Source: Chromobacterium alticapitis
GTDB lineage: Bacteria > Pseudomonadota > Gammaproteobacteria > Burkholderiales > Chromobacteriaceae
Length of the DNA: 36,546 bases
Reading direction: 5' to 3'
Assembly (NCBI RefSeq): GCF_002924365.1
Contig: NZ_PQWB01000117.1
Location: forward strand, 1 to 36,546
The notes beneath the pieces were generated by a model that searched no databases, was not told the origin of the DNA, and saw only the letters and a program-made list of their open reading frames with translations. The stretch's first letter is position 1, and each line of letters begins with the position of its first letter. Position numbers and translations under genes: made by a program. Shown here piece by piece: positions 1-13,600 of this stretch.

Positions 1-1686
1 CCGCGTCGTCTGGCGCTGCCGACCTACCCCTTCGCCCAGGAGCGGTATTGGGTCGCCCCGCGCCTGGCCGGCGGCGCCGCCAGCACGCGCACCGCGTCCC
101 CTCCTCGGCAGGATTCGTCGCCAACCCACGCAGGCACCGCGCACGAGCTTTTGCTGGCGGCGCCGCGCTGGGCACGACGATCCGAGTCCGAAACCGCGCC
201 CTCCTCCTTGGGCGAACACCATGTCCTGATCTGCGGCGGCGCCATCCCGGCAGCAGAACTGGCTCGCCATCTAAACGATGCGCAATGCCGTGCGCTGGAA
301 GGCGGCTTCGTGGCGCAAGCCGAATCCTTATTGGCCATGCTGCGGCAGCTGATGAGCCTCCGCCCCCAGCATGCGGCGCTGGTGCAGATCGTCGTGCCGG
401 CGCTGGGCGCGGAGCAGTTGAGCACGGCCCTGCAAGGTATGCTGCTGAGCGCGCGGGCGGAAAATCCGCGCCTGCTCGGCCAGATCATCTCCATCGAGGT
501 CGACGAATCCCCCACGGAGTTGGCCCGCAAGCTGCGCCAGGACGCCGCACATCCGGAGCAACGGCGCATCCGCTATCTGGATGGCGAGCGCTGGGTGGCC
601 GAATGGCACGCCCTGCAAGAAGAAACGGCGCATCGGCCATGGAAGGATAAAGGCGTCTATTTGATCACCGGCGGGCTGGGCGGGCTCGGCCGCTTGTTCG
701 CGCGAGAAATTGCCGCGCGCGCGGCCAACGCCGTCCTGGTATTGACCGGACGCCGCCCGCTGGCAGAAAGCCAGCTGGATGGCATCCGCGAGCTAGAGGC
801 TCTGGGCGCGCGGGTCGACTACCGTCAGCTGGATGTGGCCGATGCCGCCGCGATCCGCCGGCTCTTGCTGGAAATCCAAGAGGAATACGAATCTCTGGAC
901 GGGATTCTCCATGCCGCCGGCGTGGTGCGTCCCAATTTCGTGCTGCGCAAGAGCGCTGAGGAGCTGCACGAAGTCATGGCGGCCAAAGTGGCTGGGCTGG
1001 TCAATCTGGACGAGGCTAGCGGCGATATCGAACTAGACGTGTTTCTCTGCTTCTCGTCGATCTCCGCCGTGGTCGGCATCGAGGGCGAGGCCGACTATGC
1101 CTCCGCCAATGCCTTCATGGACGCCTATGCCGCCTATCGCAACAGCCTCGTCGCGCACGGCAAGCGCCACGGCAGAATGTTGTCGATGAACTGGCCGATG
1201 TGGCTGGACGGCGGCATGCGATTGGACGACATCACCGAACAAGCCATGGCTCGCGCCACCGGCATGATCCCGATGCGCAGCGAGGATGGCTTCGATGCGC
1301 TTTATCGCGCGCTGGCCAGCGGTCACGACCAAGTGGCGGTGATGGCCGGCGAGCCTGACCTCATGCGACGGGCCTTGAACGGCGAAAGCGCCCGCGCGCG
1401 GCCCGCCGCGCCGGCGCCGCAAGCCGACGCCGGTTCGCTGCGCGCCGACGTGCTCGCGCGCTTGTCCGCCCTGTTCGCTCAGGTGGCCAAATGCGATCCG
1501 GCCAGGCTGGATCCCGCCGAGCCATTCGAAACCTACGGCATAGACTCCATCATGATCACCCAGCTGAATGCCGCGCTGAGCGAGACATTCGGCGATATGC
1601 CAAAAACCCTGTTTTACGAATTCCACACCCTGTCGGCCCTGACCGATTACTTTGTCGCGGAGCATGCCGACTCCTGCCTGCGTTTG
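1..1686 (+). other. PKS module fragment 1: post-KS linker, KR1, ACP1
   Basis: The first 20 codons are the end of a KS-flanking linker. A ketoreductase structural half spans about 145-650 and the catalytic Rossmann half about 652-1290. The NADPH loop TGGLGGLG is at 667-690. The FSS motif is near 1051, with catalytic Tyr at 1096 and Asn at 1108 (DYASAN), so KR1 should be active. At the position after HAAG where the D that marks B-type reductases normally sits, KR1 has Pro (GVVRPNF); the alcohol configuration may therefore differ from that set by KR2 and KR3. ACP1 lies at about 1432-1680, with phosphopantetheine Ser at 1546 in GIDSIM. The KS of this module is outside the window. Confidence 0.9.
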
Positions 1687-4600
1687 ACGGGAACGGCCGA
1701 GCCGGCCCAAGCACCCGCTGCGAGCACGGCACCGGCTCGTCGTACAGATAACGCCCTCAGCCCGGCGCCGGCGCCACAAACCAGCGCGCGCGAGCCCATC
1801 GCCATCATCGGATTGAGCGCTCGCTACCCCGGCGCCGACGATGCAGAAGCGTTCTGGCGCCGTATCAGCGGCCAACAAAGCTGCATCAGCGAGATTCCCC
1901 CCGAACGCTGGCCGCTGGACGACTTTTTCCTGGCGGATCCCGAGGCCGGCGCCAAGGGGCGTAGCTACGGCAAATGGGGGGGCTTCATCAATGGGTTCGC
2001 CGACTTCGATCCCTTGTTCTTCGGCATCTCGCCGCGGGACGCGTTGAATATCGACCCGCAAGAGAGGCTGTTCCTGCAAGCGAGCTGGGAGGTGCTGGAG
2101 GACGCAGGCTATACCAGAGAATCGCTGGCCAGCCGGCATGGCGGCCGTGTCGGCGTCTTCGCCGGCATCACGAAGCCCGGTTATGAGCTTTATCTCGCGG
2201 ACCTGGCGCAGCCATCCGCCGCCCGGCCGAGCACCTCCTTTGGCTCCCTGGCCAACCGCGTGTCCTATTTTCTCAATCTGCGCGGTCCCAGCATGCCGAT
2301 AGACACCATGTGCTCGGCATCGGCCACGGCCATTCACGAAGCCTGCGAGCACCTGCTGCGCGACGAGTGCGAATTGGCGATCGCCGGCGGCGTCAATCTC
2401 TATCTGCATCCCTCGGGTTATCTGCAGTTGTCCAGCATGCGCATGCTGTCGAGCGATCAGCATTGCCGCAGCTTCGGCGCGGGCGGCGACGGCTATGTGC
2501 CGGGCGAGGGCGTCGGCGCCGTGCTGCTAAAGCCGCTGTCGCGCGCCATGGCCGACGGCGATCACATCTACGGCCTGATCCGCGGCAGCGCCATCAATCA
2601 CGGCGGCAAGACGAATGGCTACACCGTGCCCAATCCGGCGGCGCAAAGCGAAGTCATCGCGTTGGCGCTGAAGCGGGCCGGCGTGCATCCGCGTGCCGTC
2701 AGCTATGTGGAAGCTCACGGCACCGGCACTGCGCTGGGCGACCCTATCGAGGTCGCCGGCTTGAACAAAGCCTTCAGCGCGGCGGCGCCGGCGCGCCGCT
2801 TCTGCGCGCTCGGCTCTGTCAAGTCGCATATCGGTCATAGCGAGAGCGCAGCGGGCATCGCCGGCCTGACCAAAGTGCTGCTGCAGATGCGCCATGGCCA
2901 ACTGGCGCCGACCCTGAACGCCAGGACGCCCAATCCCAATATCGACTTCGACGCATCGCCCTTCCTCCTGCAACACGAGCTGGCCGAGTGGCCGCGCCCG
3001 CAAATCGAGATCGACGGCGAAATGCGGCAGTTCCCTCGCATCGCCGGCATCTCCTCCTTCGGCGCCGGCGGCGCCAACGCCCACATCGTGCTGGAGGAGT
3101 TCGTCGACGAGCGCCCCAGCCGCCAGTCAAACGGCGCGGTGCTGATCCCGCTGTCGGCCAGAAACCGCGACCGTTTGCAGGCGCGCATGGCACAACTGCT
3201 GCAAACCATCGCCGACGGCCGCATCCATGACGGCAATCTGGCCGATGCCGCCTATACCTTGCAAATCGGCCGCGAGGCGATGGAGCTTCGCCTGGCGTTC
3301 TCCTGCCGCACCGTAGAGGAAATGGCCCAGTGCCTGCGCTCGGCGCTGACCGACCCGGCTGCCGACAGCCGCCTTCACCTCGCCAACGCCAAACGCGCCA
3401 AGGAAACCTTGGCGGGATTGGACCACGCCGCCGCCGCGAGCTGGATCGCCGCGCGCGACGACGACGCCCTGCTCGCCGCATGGGCCAAAGGGCTGGACGT
3501 GGACTGGCACTTGCTTTACGGCGACACCCCGCCGCGCCGCATCAGCCTGCCGGCTTACCCCTTCGCTCGCGAAACGCTCTGGTTGCCGCAAATGGGAATC
3601 ACGCCGGGCCAACGGCGGGAGTTGGCCGCCGCGCATCGGCAGGATGCCGACGGCCTCGGCACATTGCTCTTCGCTCCCCGCTGGCGCGATGTCGAGCCGG
3701 CGCAGGCCATCGCGGCGCAAACCGAAAAGCGCCTGCTGTGGCTGGCCCATCCAGCATACGATGCCGAGGCGCTGCAAGCCGCGCTGCCCGCCATCGACTG
3801 CCGCGCCCTGCCGGGCGATTTCGAAGCGCAAGCGGCTGCGCTGCTGACGGATCTGCAGCGCCTGTCCGCCTCGACGAGCGCGCCCGTTCTACTGCAGCTG
3901 ATCGTACCCGGCGACGGCGGCGAACAATCATCGGCAGCCCTGCTGGGCTTGCTGCGCGGCAGCCAAATCGAAACGCCGGGCCAGCGTTGCCAGCTGATCA
4001 TGCTCGACGCCGGCGAAACGATCGAGGCGCTGGCGCGCAAACTCGATCGCTGCGCGGCCAGCGCCGACGAACAGTTCCGTTTCCTTGGGAACCGGCTCCA
4101 GACCTTAGGCTGGCAACCGCTCGAGCCGCTCGAGGCGTCGCCGCCATGGCGCGCCGACGGCGTCTATCTCATTACCGGGGGACTGGGTGGGCTGGGCCTG
4201 CTGTTCGCCCGGCAAATCGCCGAGCACGCCAGCGGCGCCGCCATCGTGCTGGCTGGCAGACGCCAAGCCGACGAGGCGGACCAAACCGCCATGGCGGCGC
4301 TGCGCGCGCGCGGCGCCCGCGTCGCCTATCATGCGCTGGATCTGGCCGACGCGGATCAGGTCTCCAGCCTGATCCAGCGACTCACGCGGGAGTACGGCGG
4401 CCTGAACGGCGTGCTACACGCCGCTGGGCTGGGCCGCGACGCGCGCCTGGCAGATAAAACGGCCGCGCAGTTGCACGAGGTGCTCGCGCCCAAGGCGGCC
4501 GGCCTGCGCAATCTGGCGGCGGCCACCCGCGATCTGCCGCTGGACGTCTTCATCTGCTTCTCTTCCCTGGCCGCGGTGCGCGGCAACGCGGGCCAGGCCG

Positions 4601-7600
4601 ACTACGCGACCGCCAACGCCTTTCTCGACGCTTTCGCCGAGCTAAGCTTCGCGCGGCAGGCGGATAAGCAGCGCGCGCGCATCTTGTCCATCGACTGGCC
4701 ATTGTGGCGCGACGGCGGCATGCGCATCGACGCCGACATGGCGGAGATGATGACGCAGGCCACCGGCTTGACGCCGCTCTCTGCCGCCGAAGGCGTACGC
4801 GCGCTTTACCGCGCCTTGGCCAGCGGTCTGCCGCGCGTGCTGGTTCTCTCGGGCGAATTGGCCAGACTGCGCGCCGGCTTCCTTGATGTCGCGCCGCCCC
4901 GGCCCGCGTCCGGCGCGGCGGGCGGCGACGACTTGCGCGAAGCCATCTGCCGGCAACTGATCGCCCACGTATCGGCATTGCTGAGCTTGCGCGAAACGGA
5001 TATCGACCCGGAGGATCCCTACCATCAATTCGGTTTCGATTCGGTATCGCTGACCACCTTCGGCAGCCAGCTCAATCAACGCTGGGGCACCCGCCTCGCG
5101 CCGACCATTTTCTTCGCGCATCCTACGCTCAACGCGTTAGCGCGGCATTTGTGCGATACGGAGGCGGAACGATTCGCCTCGCTGCTGACAGGCGGCGAGG
5201 CTCGCCCGGCGCAAACGCCGTCCCTCGCCGCCCCAGAAGACAAGCCTCGCGCTCCCGGCGCGCCGGCGGGTGCCGACGCCATCGCCATCATCGGCATGAG
5301 CGGCCGCTTCCCGCAGGCCCGCGACATCGACGCCTTCTGGCGAAACCTGCGCGACGGCGTGGACTGCATCGCGGAGATCCCGCCAGAGCGCTGGGATTGG
5401 CGCGAATATTACGGCGACCCCGGCCGTGAACAGGATAAAACCAATATCAAATGGGGCGGTTTCATCGAAGGCGTGGACGAGTTCGACCCCCTGTTCTTCG
5501 GCATCTCGCCGCGCGAGGCGAAGTTGATGGATCCGCAGCAGCGCCTGCTGATGCAGCATGTCTGGTGGGCGCTGGAAGATGCCGGACAGGCGCCGTCCAG
5601 CCTTGCCGGCAGCAAAACAGCCATTTTCGTCGGCACCTGCACCTCGGGTTACAGCGAACGCGTGACCCAGGCGACGATAGAAGGCTATACCTCGACTTCG
5701 CTAGTCCCCTCCATCGGTCCCAACCGGATGAGCTATCTGCTGGATCTGCACGGTCCGAGCGAGCCGGTCGAGACCGCTTGCTCCAGCTCCCTGGTGGCGA
5801 TACACCGCGCCGCGCGCGGCATTCTCGGCGGCGAATCGGAGATGGCCATCGCCGGCGGCGTCAACACTTTGCTCAGTCCCAAGGGCACCATCAGCCTGAA
5901 TAAGGCCGGCATGCTCTGCGAAGATGGCCGCTGCAAGACCTTCTCGGCCGACGCCAACGGCTATGTGCGCAGCGAAGGCGTGGGCATGCTGGTGCTCAAG
6001 CGCCTCAGCGCGGCCGAACGCGACGGCGACCGCATCTACGGCCTCATTCGGGGATCGGCGCAAAACCACGGCGGTCGCGCCACGTCCCTCACCGCGCCGA
6101 ATCCCAAGGCCCAGGCCGAGTTGATACGCACGGCCTGGACCCACGCCGGCGTCGACCCACGCACGATCGGCTACATCGAGGCCCATGGCACTGGCACCGC
6201 CTTGGGCGACCCGGTGGAAATCGACGGGCTGAAACTGGCCTTCGGCGAGACCGTCGGCGAGGCCGGGCTGGCGCAGCAGGAGATCGGCCGCTGCGGCATC
6301 GGATCCGTCAAAAGCAATATCGGCCATCTTGAGCTGGCAGCAGGCGTCGCCGGCGTCATCAAGGTGCTGCTGCAGATGCGGCACCGCACGCTGGTCAAAA
6401 GCCTGCATTGCGAGACGTTGAACCCCTATATCGACCTGCGGGACAGCCCCTTCCATATCGTCAGGGAAAATGCCGAATGGACAGCGCCGCGAGACGCCGA
6501 CGGCCGGGAACTGCCACGCCGGGCCGGTGTGTCTTCGTTTGGATTCGGCGGCGTCAACGCCCATGTCGTGCTGGAAGAGTATGTGGACCGCAGGCAGAGC
6601 GATGCGCCGACGGAGGCGGAATCGCCCGCCCTGATCGTCCTGTCCGCGCGCGATGAACGCAGGCTGCGGGAAAGTGCCGGCCAGTTGCTGCGAGCCATCC
6701 GCGCCGGCGCGGTGCGTCAGGACAACTTGGCCGATACGGCTTACACCCTGCAGGTGGGCCGCGATGCGATGCCTTGCCGCCTGGCGGTACTGGCGAGCTC
6801 AAGCACCGAGCTGGATCGCGCCCTGCGGGCCTTCGTCAATGGCGAGCAAGCAGCCGGCGCACCCGTCTTCGTCAGTTCGCCGGACGCCGCCTGCGCCGCG
6901 CCGCCAGACTGCGCCCACGCGGAAGCGCTGGCGCAGTGGCTGGCGGGCAAGACACCCGACTGGACCGCGCTGCACGTCGGCCGCCGCCCACTTCGGGTCA
7001 GCCTGCCGGGCTATCCGTTCGCCCGTGAATCGCACTGGATCGAGCCCAGCCTCGGCGCCCCCGCGTCTTCCCCCGCCGCACGCGCGGCGGGTTCGCCGCT
7101 GGTTCGGCCTGCGCCATCCGGCGCAGATGGCATCCGCCGCTTTCTGATCGGACTGGACGGCGCCGAGTCGTTCCTGCGCGACCATCGCGTCCAGGGACGG
7201 CGCGTGCTGCCCGGCGTGGCATACCTGGAGATGGCCAGGGCGGCTTATGTCTCTGACCAGAAGCTAGATGACGATTTCCGGCTGCGCATGAGCCATGTGG
7301 AATGGGCGCAGCCCTTGATCGTGGAAAGCCGATGCGAGGCCGAACTGGCCTTACGCGCCGCGGCAAACGGCGGCACGGCGTTTTCGATCAGCCGGGACGG
7401 CATTCTGCACTGCCAGGGCTCGCTGCAACCGCTTCCCGCCGCTCCGGCGCCGCTCAGGCGCTTGCCCGAGTGGAGAGACCGCTGCCAGGCTCGGCGGCTG
7501 GAGGCGGACGAGTGCTACCGGCGCTTCGCCGCGATGGGGCTGCAGTACGGACCCGCGCATCAGGGCATTGCCGCCCTGTCCGTCGGCGAGGGCTGCGCCA

Positions 7601-10600
7601 TCGCCCATCTGCGTCTGCCTGAAGCGGTGGAGGCGGATGCCCGCGGCTACGTGCTGCACCCGAGCCTGCTGGATTCCGCCTTGCAAGCCGTCGCAGGACT
7701 CGCGCTCGACGAGGCGGGCGCGCTGGCGTTGCCCTTCTCTGTCGAGCGCGTGGATCTGTTCAGCCGCTGCCAGCGGGATATGTGGGCCGTGGTGGAGCCA
7801 TCCGCCGGTCTTGCCAGCCATGGCCGCATACGCAAGTACGACATCGACTTGTGCCGCGCCGACGGCGAAGTCTGTGTACGGCTGCAAGGCTTCTCCAGCC
7901 GCACGGCAGGCCCCACCGCGCCCGGCTCGGGCCGCGCCGCCGCTAAGCCACATGCAGGCGCAGCGATCACACAACCTCAATCAGAACACCTGCGCGCATC
8001 GAGCAAATCCGCCGCGCCATTACACATCACGCGAAACACTGACATGCCAGAAATCCGGACCCAAGATCTGCCACTCTCCCACGGGGCTCCCTACCCCTCC
8101 ATGCTGCGCGAAATGCAACGCAATCTGACGCCTAGCCGACTCGCGCCGCTGTATCAGCCTCCCCGCGATGAGGACGCGCTGCTGCGCTCCCTGCAGCACA
8201 TGCTGCCGCGCTTACTCGCCGCGCAGTTGCAGACCATGGGCCTGCGCGCGCCTTTCAAACCGGCACAACAGCTAGTCGAAGAACTGCGAATTCTGCCGTT
8301 CTACACCCGCTGGCTGGAGGAGAGTCTGCGCTTGCTGGCCGGCAGCTTCGACGGCGGCGCGCTCCCCGCTTTCGATAGCCAGGCGGCATGGCGGGAATGG
8401 GACGAGCACAAACGCTCATGGCAGGCGTCGCCTACCTTCAGCGCACAGTCCACCCTGCTGGAAGCCATGTTGCGCGCACTGCCCGACATTCTGCGCGGCC
8501 AGGTTCCAGCCACCAGCGTCATGTTCCCCAACTCGTCGATGGCGCTGGTCGAGGGTATCTACAAGCACAACCCCGTGTCGGACTATTTCAACGCCGTACT
8601 GATTGAGATGGCGGTCACGTTCATCGATGCACGGCTGAAGCAAGACCCTGCCGCCCGCATCCGCATACTGGAGATCGGCGCCGGCACCGGCGGCACCAGC
8701 GCGCCTTTGCTCAAGCGCCTGCAGGCTTACCGCGACCGGATTGAAGAATACTGCTACACCGACCTTTCCAAAGCGTTTTTGCTGCATGCCGACAAACACT
8801 ATGCGCCCGACAGTCCCTACTTGCGCGGCCGCATCTTCGATGTTTCGCGCCCGCTATCGGAGCAAGGCATCGAACCGCACAGCTATGATCTCGTCGTCGC
8901 CACCAATGTACTGCACGCCACCAGCGATATCCGCAACAGCGTGCGCCACGCTCGCGCCCTGCTGCGCGAAAACGGCTTGCTGTTGCTCAACGAGTTGAGC
9001 CGCAATGTGCCGTTTGCCCATCTGACCTTCGGGCTACTGGAAGGATGGTGGCTTTACGAGGACGCCGAGCTGCGCATTCCCGGCTGCCCCGGTCTATCCG
9101 CCTCCTCTTGGCACGCCGTGCTGAAGGCGGAGGGATTCCGCGGCATCATGTTCCCGACGGAGGACCACGCCGAGCTGGGCCAGCAGATTGTGGTGGCGGA
9201 AAACGGCGCCGCCGACGAGGTGGAGCGTACCTCGAACGTCCAGCCGCGCGTCGCCACGCCTCCGGCCGATCAGCACGCATCGAGCGATCTATACCCACGC
9301 GCCTTAGGCTATTTCCAGGAGCTGATCGCCTCGGCGGTCCAGCTACCGGTCGGCGACATCCACCCTGACGCCCCCTTCGAGCAGTACGGCATCGACTCCA
9401 TCCTGGTCGTCCAGCTCAACAATGCCTTGCGGCAAACGTTCGACGACGTGAGCAGCACGCTGTTCTTCGAACACCGCACGCTGGCCGGGCTGACCCGGCA
9501 CTTCGTCCAAACCCAGGCGGACGCGCTGGCCCAAGCGTTGGGGACGGTCGCGCCGCGGCAGGCGCCTGCCGCGGCGGACACCGACGTCGCCGTCTTTACG
9601 CCGCCTGCCGCGGACGAGCTGTATCCGCGCGCCCTGCGCTATTTTCAGGAGCTGATCGCCTCGGCGGTACAGCTTCCCGTCGACGACATCCATCCCGACG
9701 CGTCTTTCGAGCAGTACGGCATCGACTCCATCCTGGTCGTCCAGCTCAACAACGCCCTGAGGCAAACCTTCGATGACGTCAGCAGCACGCTGTTCTTCGA
9801 ACACCGCACGCTGGCCGGGCTAGCCCGACACTTCGTCCAAACTCAGCCCGCCGAGCTGGCCAAAATATTAGGCATGCAGCAGACGCCGCCCGCGCCGTCC
9901 TTCGGCTCGCCGGCTTCTCGCACCGCCGAGCCGCCGAAAGCACTCGATCGCGACGCCGAGAGCGACAGCGACATCGCCGTGATCGGGCTGGCCGGCCGTT
10001 ACGCGATGGCCGACGATATCGGCCAATTCTGGCGCAACCTGAGCCAGGGGCGGCACTGCATCAGCGAGGTGCCGGCGGAGCGCTGGAACCACCAGTTGTT
10101 CTACGACCCGGACAAAAACCGCCCAGGCAAGGCCTACAGCAAATGGGGCGGCTTTGTTTCCGGCGTGAGCCAATTCGATCCGTTGTTCTTCAGCATTTCG
10201 CCGCGCGAGGCCGAGCAAATCGACCCTCAAGAACGCCTGTTCCTGCAGGAAGCGTATGTCGGCATCCAGGATGCCGGGTACACGCCAGCCGGACTCGGCG
10301 CCGCCGGGAAAGTGGGCGTCTTTGTCGGCGTCATGAACGGTAACTACGCCAACGGCGCCAATTTCTGGTCCATCGCCAACCGCGTGTCCTTCACTTTCGA
10401 CTTCCACGGTCCCAGCATGGCGGTGGACACCGCTTGCTCCAGCTCGCTGACTGCCTTGCATCTGGCGATGGAAAGCCTGCGCGGCGGCGCTTCCGATGTG
10501 GCGATCGCCGGCGGCGTCAACCTGATCATCGATCCGGTGCAATATCTGCGTTTGTCATCGATGAAAATGCTGTCTGCCGGCGACAAATGCCGGGCCTTCG

Positions 10601-13600
10601 GCGCGGATGCCGACGGCTTCGTCGACGGCGAGGGGGTCGGCGTCGTCGTGCTCAAGCCGCTCAACCGCGCCCTGGCCGATGGCGATCACATCTACGGTGT
10701 CATCAAGGCCTGCGCGCTCAACCACGGCGGACGCACTAGCGCGTATCCCGTGCCGAATCCGGATGCCCAGGCCGCGGTGATCGCCGAGGCGATGCGGCAG
10801 GCCGGCGTAGACCCTCGCACCATAGGCTATCTGGAGGCCCACGGCACCGGCACCTCCTTGGGCGACCCGATAGAAATCGCCGGTTTGAGCAAGGCATTCC
10901 GCAAGGCCACGCCAGACAGGCAGTTCTGCGCGCTCGGCTCGGTGAAATCCAATATCGGCCATTGCGAGAGCGCGGCCGGCATCGCCGGCTTGAGCAAAGT
11001 GCTGCTGCAATTGCGCCACGGGCAACTGGCGCCCAGCCTGCATGCCGAAGCCAGCAACCCCAACATCAATTTCGAGGCCACGCCCTTCGCGCTGCAACGG
11101 CGACTCGCTCCATGGCCGCGGCCCCGCATCGGCGGCGCGGAACATCCCCGCCGGGCGGGTCTGTCCTCATTCGGCGCCGGCGGCGCCAACGCCCACGTCA
11201 TCATCGAGGAAGCCCCCGCCCTCGTGGATGAGCCGGCGCAGCCAACCCGGCCGGCACTGATCGTGCTATCCGCCCGCCATCCCGAGCGCCTGCGCGAAAC
11301 CGCGGCGCGCCTGCTTGCCGCCACGCGCGAGCGCGGCTGGACCGACGCGCAACTGCCTAATCTGGCCTACACGCTGCAAACCGGCCGCGAAGCGATGGAT
11401 GAACGGCTAGCCTTCCAGGCCGACTCCATGGCCGACCTCGCCGCCAAGCTGGAGGCCTTTCTCGCAGACCGCGCCGATGCGGCCGGCCTCTACCGCGGCA
11501 GCGCCCGGCGCGAGAGATACCAGGCGCAAGCCGCGACGCTGCCGGACATCGGCGCCGGTCGGCAAGAGGCTTGCGCGCCCTTGCTGGCCGACTGGGTACA
11601 GGGCTCGAGCGTGGACTGGTCGGCGTGGCATGGCGCCCGCCCGCCGCGCCGCATGAGCCTGCCCGGCTATCCATTCGCTCGGGAGCACTGCTGGGTCGCG
11701 CCAGAACGCCGTCTCCTAGCCGAACCCTCCGCGCCCGAGCCTGGCCGCGATGATCAGGCGCGCCCGTCGATGCCGCCAGCCGGTCTCCTGCGGCCGGTGT
11801 GGCGCGCGGATCAACCGGCGCTGGCGGAGCCGCCGGCCGGGCAGCGTCTGCTCGCGTTCGGCGCTTCTGACGATCAACTGCGCGAGCTGCGCCAACGCTA
11901 TCCGGCCATCGTTCCGCTCTCGTTGGAGCCGCGCCTCGCATCGGACGATCTCGACCACGCCATCCAGACCGTAGGCGCTATCGATCACATCGTATGGATC
12001 GCCCCGACAGCCAAAGCCGAGAGCATAGACAGCGATGCGCATATCCAGGCTCAGAGCGAAGGCGTGCTGGCGTGCTTCAGGCTGGTCAAGGCGCTGCTGG
12101 CCGCCGGCTACGAAAGCCGCCCGCTGCAATGGACGGTTCTGACCGCTCAGGCGCTCGCCGCCCATCCCGACGAGGACATCGCTCCCGATCACGCCAGCGT
12201 GCATGGGCTGATCGGTTCGATGATCAAGGAGTTTCCGGCATGGAGCGCGCGGCTGGCCGACTTGCCCGCCCGAGCCGATGCGCCGCTGGCCGACGCTCTG
12301 CGTCTGCCTGCCGATAGGCAGGGGCAGAGCTGGCTGTTCCGGCAGGGACAATGGCACCGCCAGGAATGGTTGCCACTGCCCGGCGACACGGTCGGCGAAA
12401 CGGCATATCGCCTGGGCGGCGTATATGTGGTGATAGGCGGCGCCGGCGGCATTGGCGAGGTCTGGAGCGAGCATATGGTGCGCCGCTATGGCGCGAAGCT
12501 GTTCTGGATAGGCCGCCGTCCGGAGGACGACGTCATCCGCGGCAAAATCGCGCGCCTGGCCGCACTGGGCCCCGCGCCGCGCTATCTAGTCGCCGACGCC
12601 ACGGACCGCGCCTCTTTGCAAGCCGCATGCGACGCCATTCGCCGCGAACAGCCCCGCATCCATGGCGTCGTGCATTCCGCCATCGTGCTACAGGATCAGA
12701 GCCTGACCAGAATGACGGAGAGCCGGTTCGCCGCCAGTCTGGCAGCCAAGGTCGACGTCAGCGTGAGGATGGCCCAGGTCTTCGGTCCGGAGTCGCTCGA
12801 TTTCGCGTTGTTTTTCTCTTCTCTGCAAAGCGTCGGCCGCGCGCCGGGGCAAAGCAATTACGCCGCAGGTTGCACCTTCAAGGATGCTTTCGCCCATCAG
12901 TTGGGCCGCGCTTGGCCCTGCCCGGTCAAGACCATGAACTGGGGCTGGTGGGGCAGCGTCGGCGTCGTCACTGCCTCCGACTACCACGCGCGCATGGCCA
13001 AGGCAGGACTGGCCTCTATCGAACCGGGCGAAGCCATGGCCGCGCTGGACGTGCTGATGGGCGGATCGCACGGACAGCTTGGCTTGCTGAAGACGACCGA
13101 CATGGCCGCCGTCGAGCCCAGCGCCCCAATCCCAACCCTGGCCCCGGCCGCCGAGCCCGGCGCGCGGCCGCATGACCCGGCCGCACTGAAACAGCGAGGC
13201 ATCGACGCCCTCAAACGACTGATCGGCACCCAATTGCATGTCCGGGAGCAAGATATCGACATCATGGAGTCGCTCTCCGCCTATGGCGTGGACTCCATTT
13301 CCATCACCCAGTTGAGCAGCGCCCTCGGCCAAAGCTTTCAGCAGATAAGCAATGCCTTGTTCGCCGACTATCCCACCATCGCCGAACTGGCCGACCATCT
13401 GCTCGCGACTCAGCCCGAGGCGTACGCCCGCTGGGCAGGCGTCGCCGATGTCCCGCAGCAGATCACTGTCGCGCCGGCGCCGCGAAGCAATGCGATGCCG
13501 GTCGAGCCCGCTTCTCACGCCGAGCCTGTCGACGCCGCCCTGCCCCCAGCCGCCGGCACGGACATCGCGATCATCGGTCTGGCCTGCCAGTTCCCCGGCG

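Noticed and set aside
151-153. TTG as start codon of the PKS gene
   Set aside because: The frame is open to base 1 and encodes a KS-flanking linker upstream of it; the true start is outside the window.
1033-2463. Long antisense reading frame opposite KS1
   Set aside because: Shadow of the GC-rich PKS coding strand; composition is biased to A/G/R/H/Q with no recognisable domain. The same applies to 12688-14997, 15436-16257 and similar frames.
5275-9880. Reading modules 2-3 as a dehydrating bimodule (KS-KR-ACP plus KS0-DH)
   Set aside because: KS2 keeps Cys and both His, and a cMT is present, so a non-elongating role for KS2 is not supported by the sequence.
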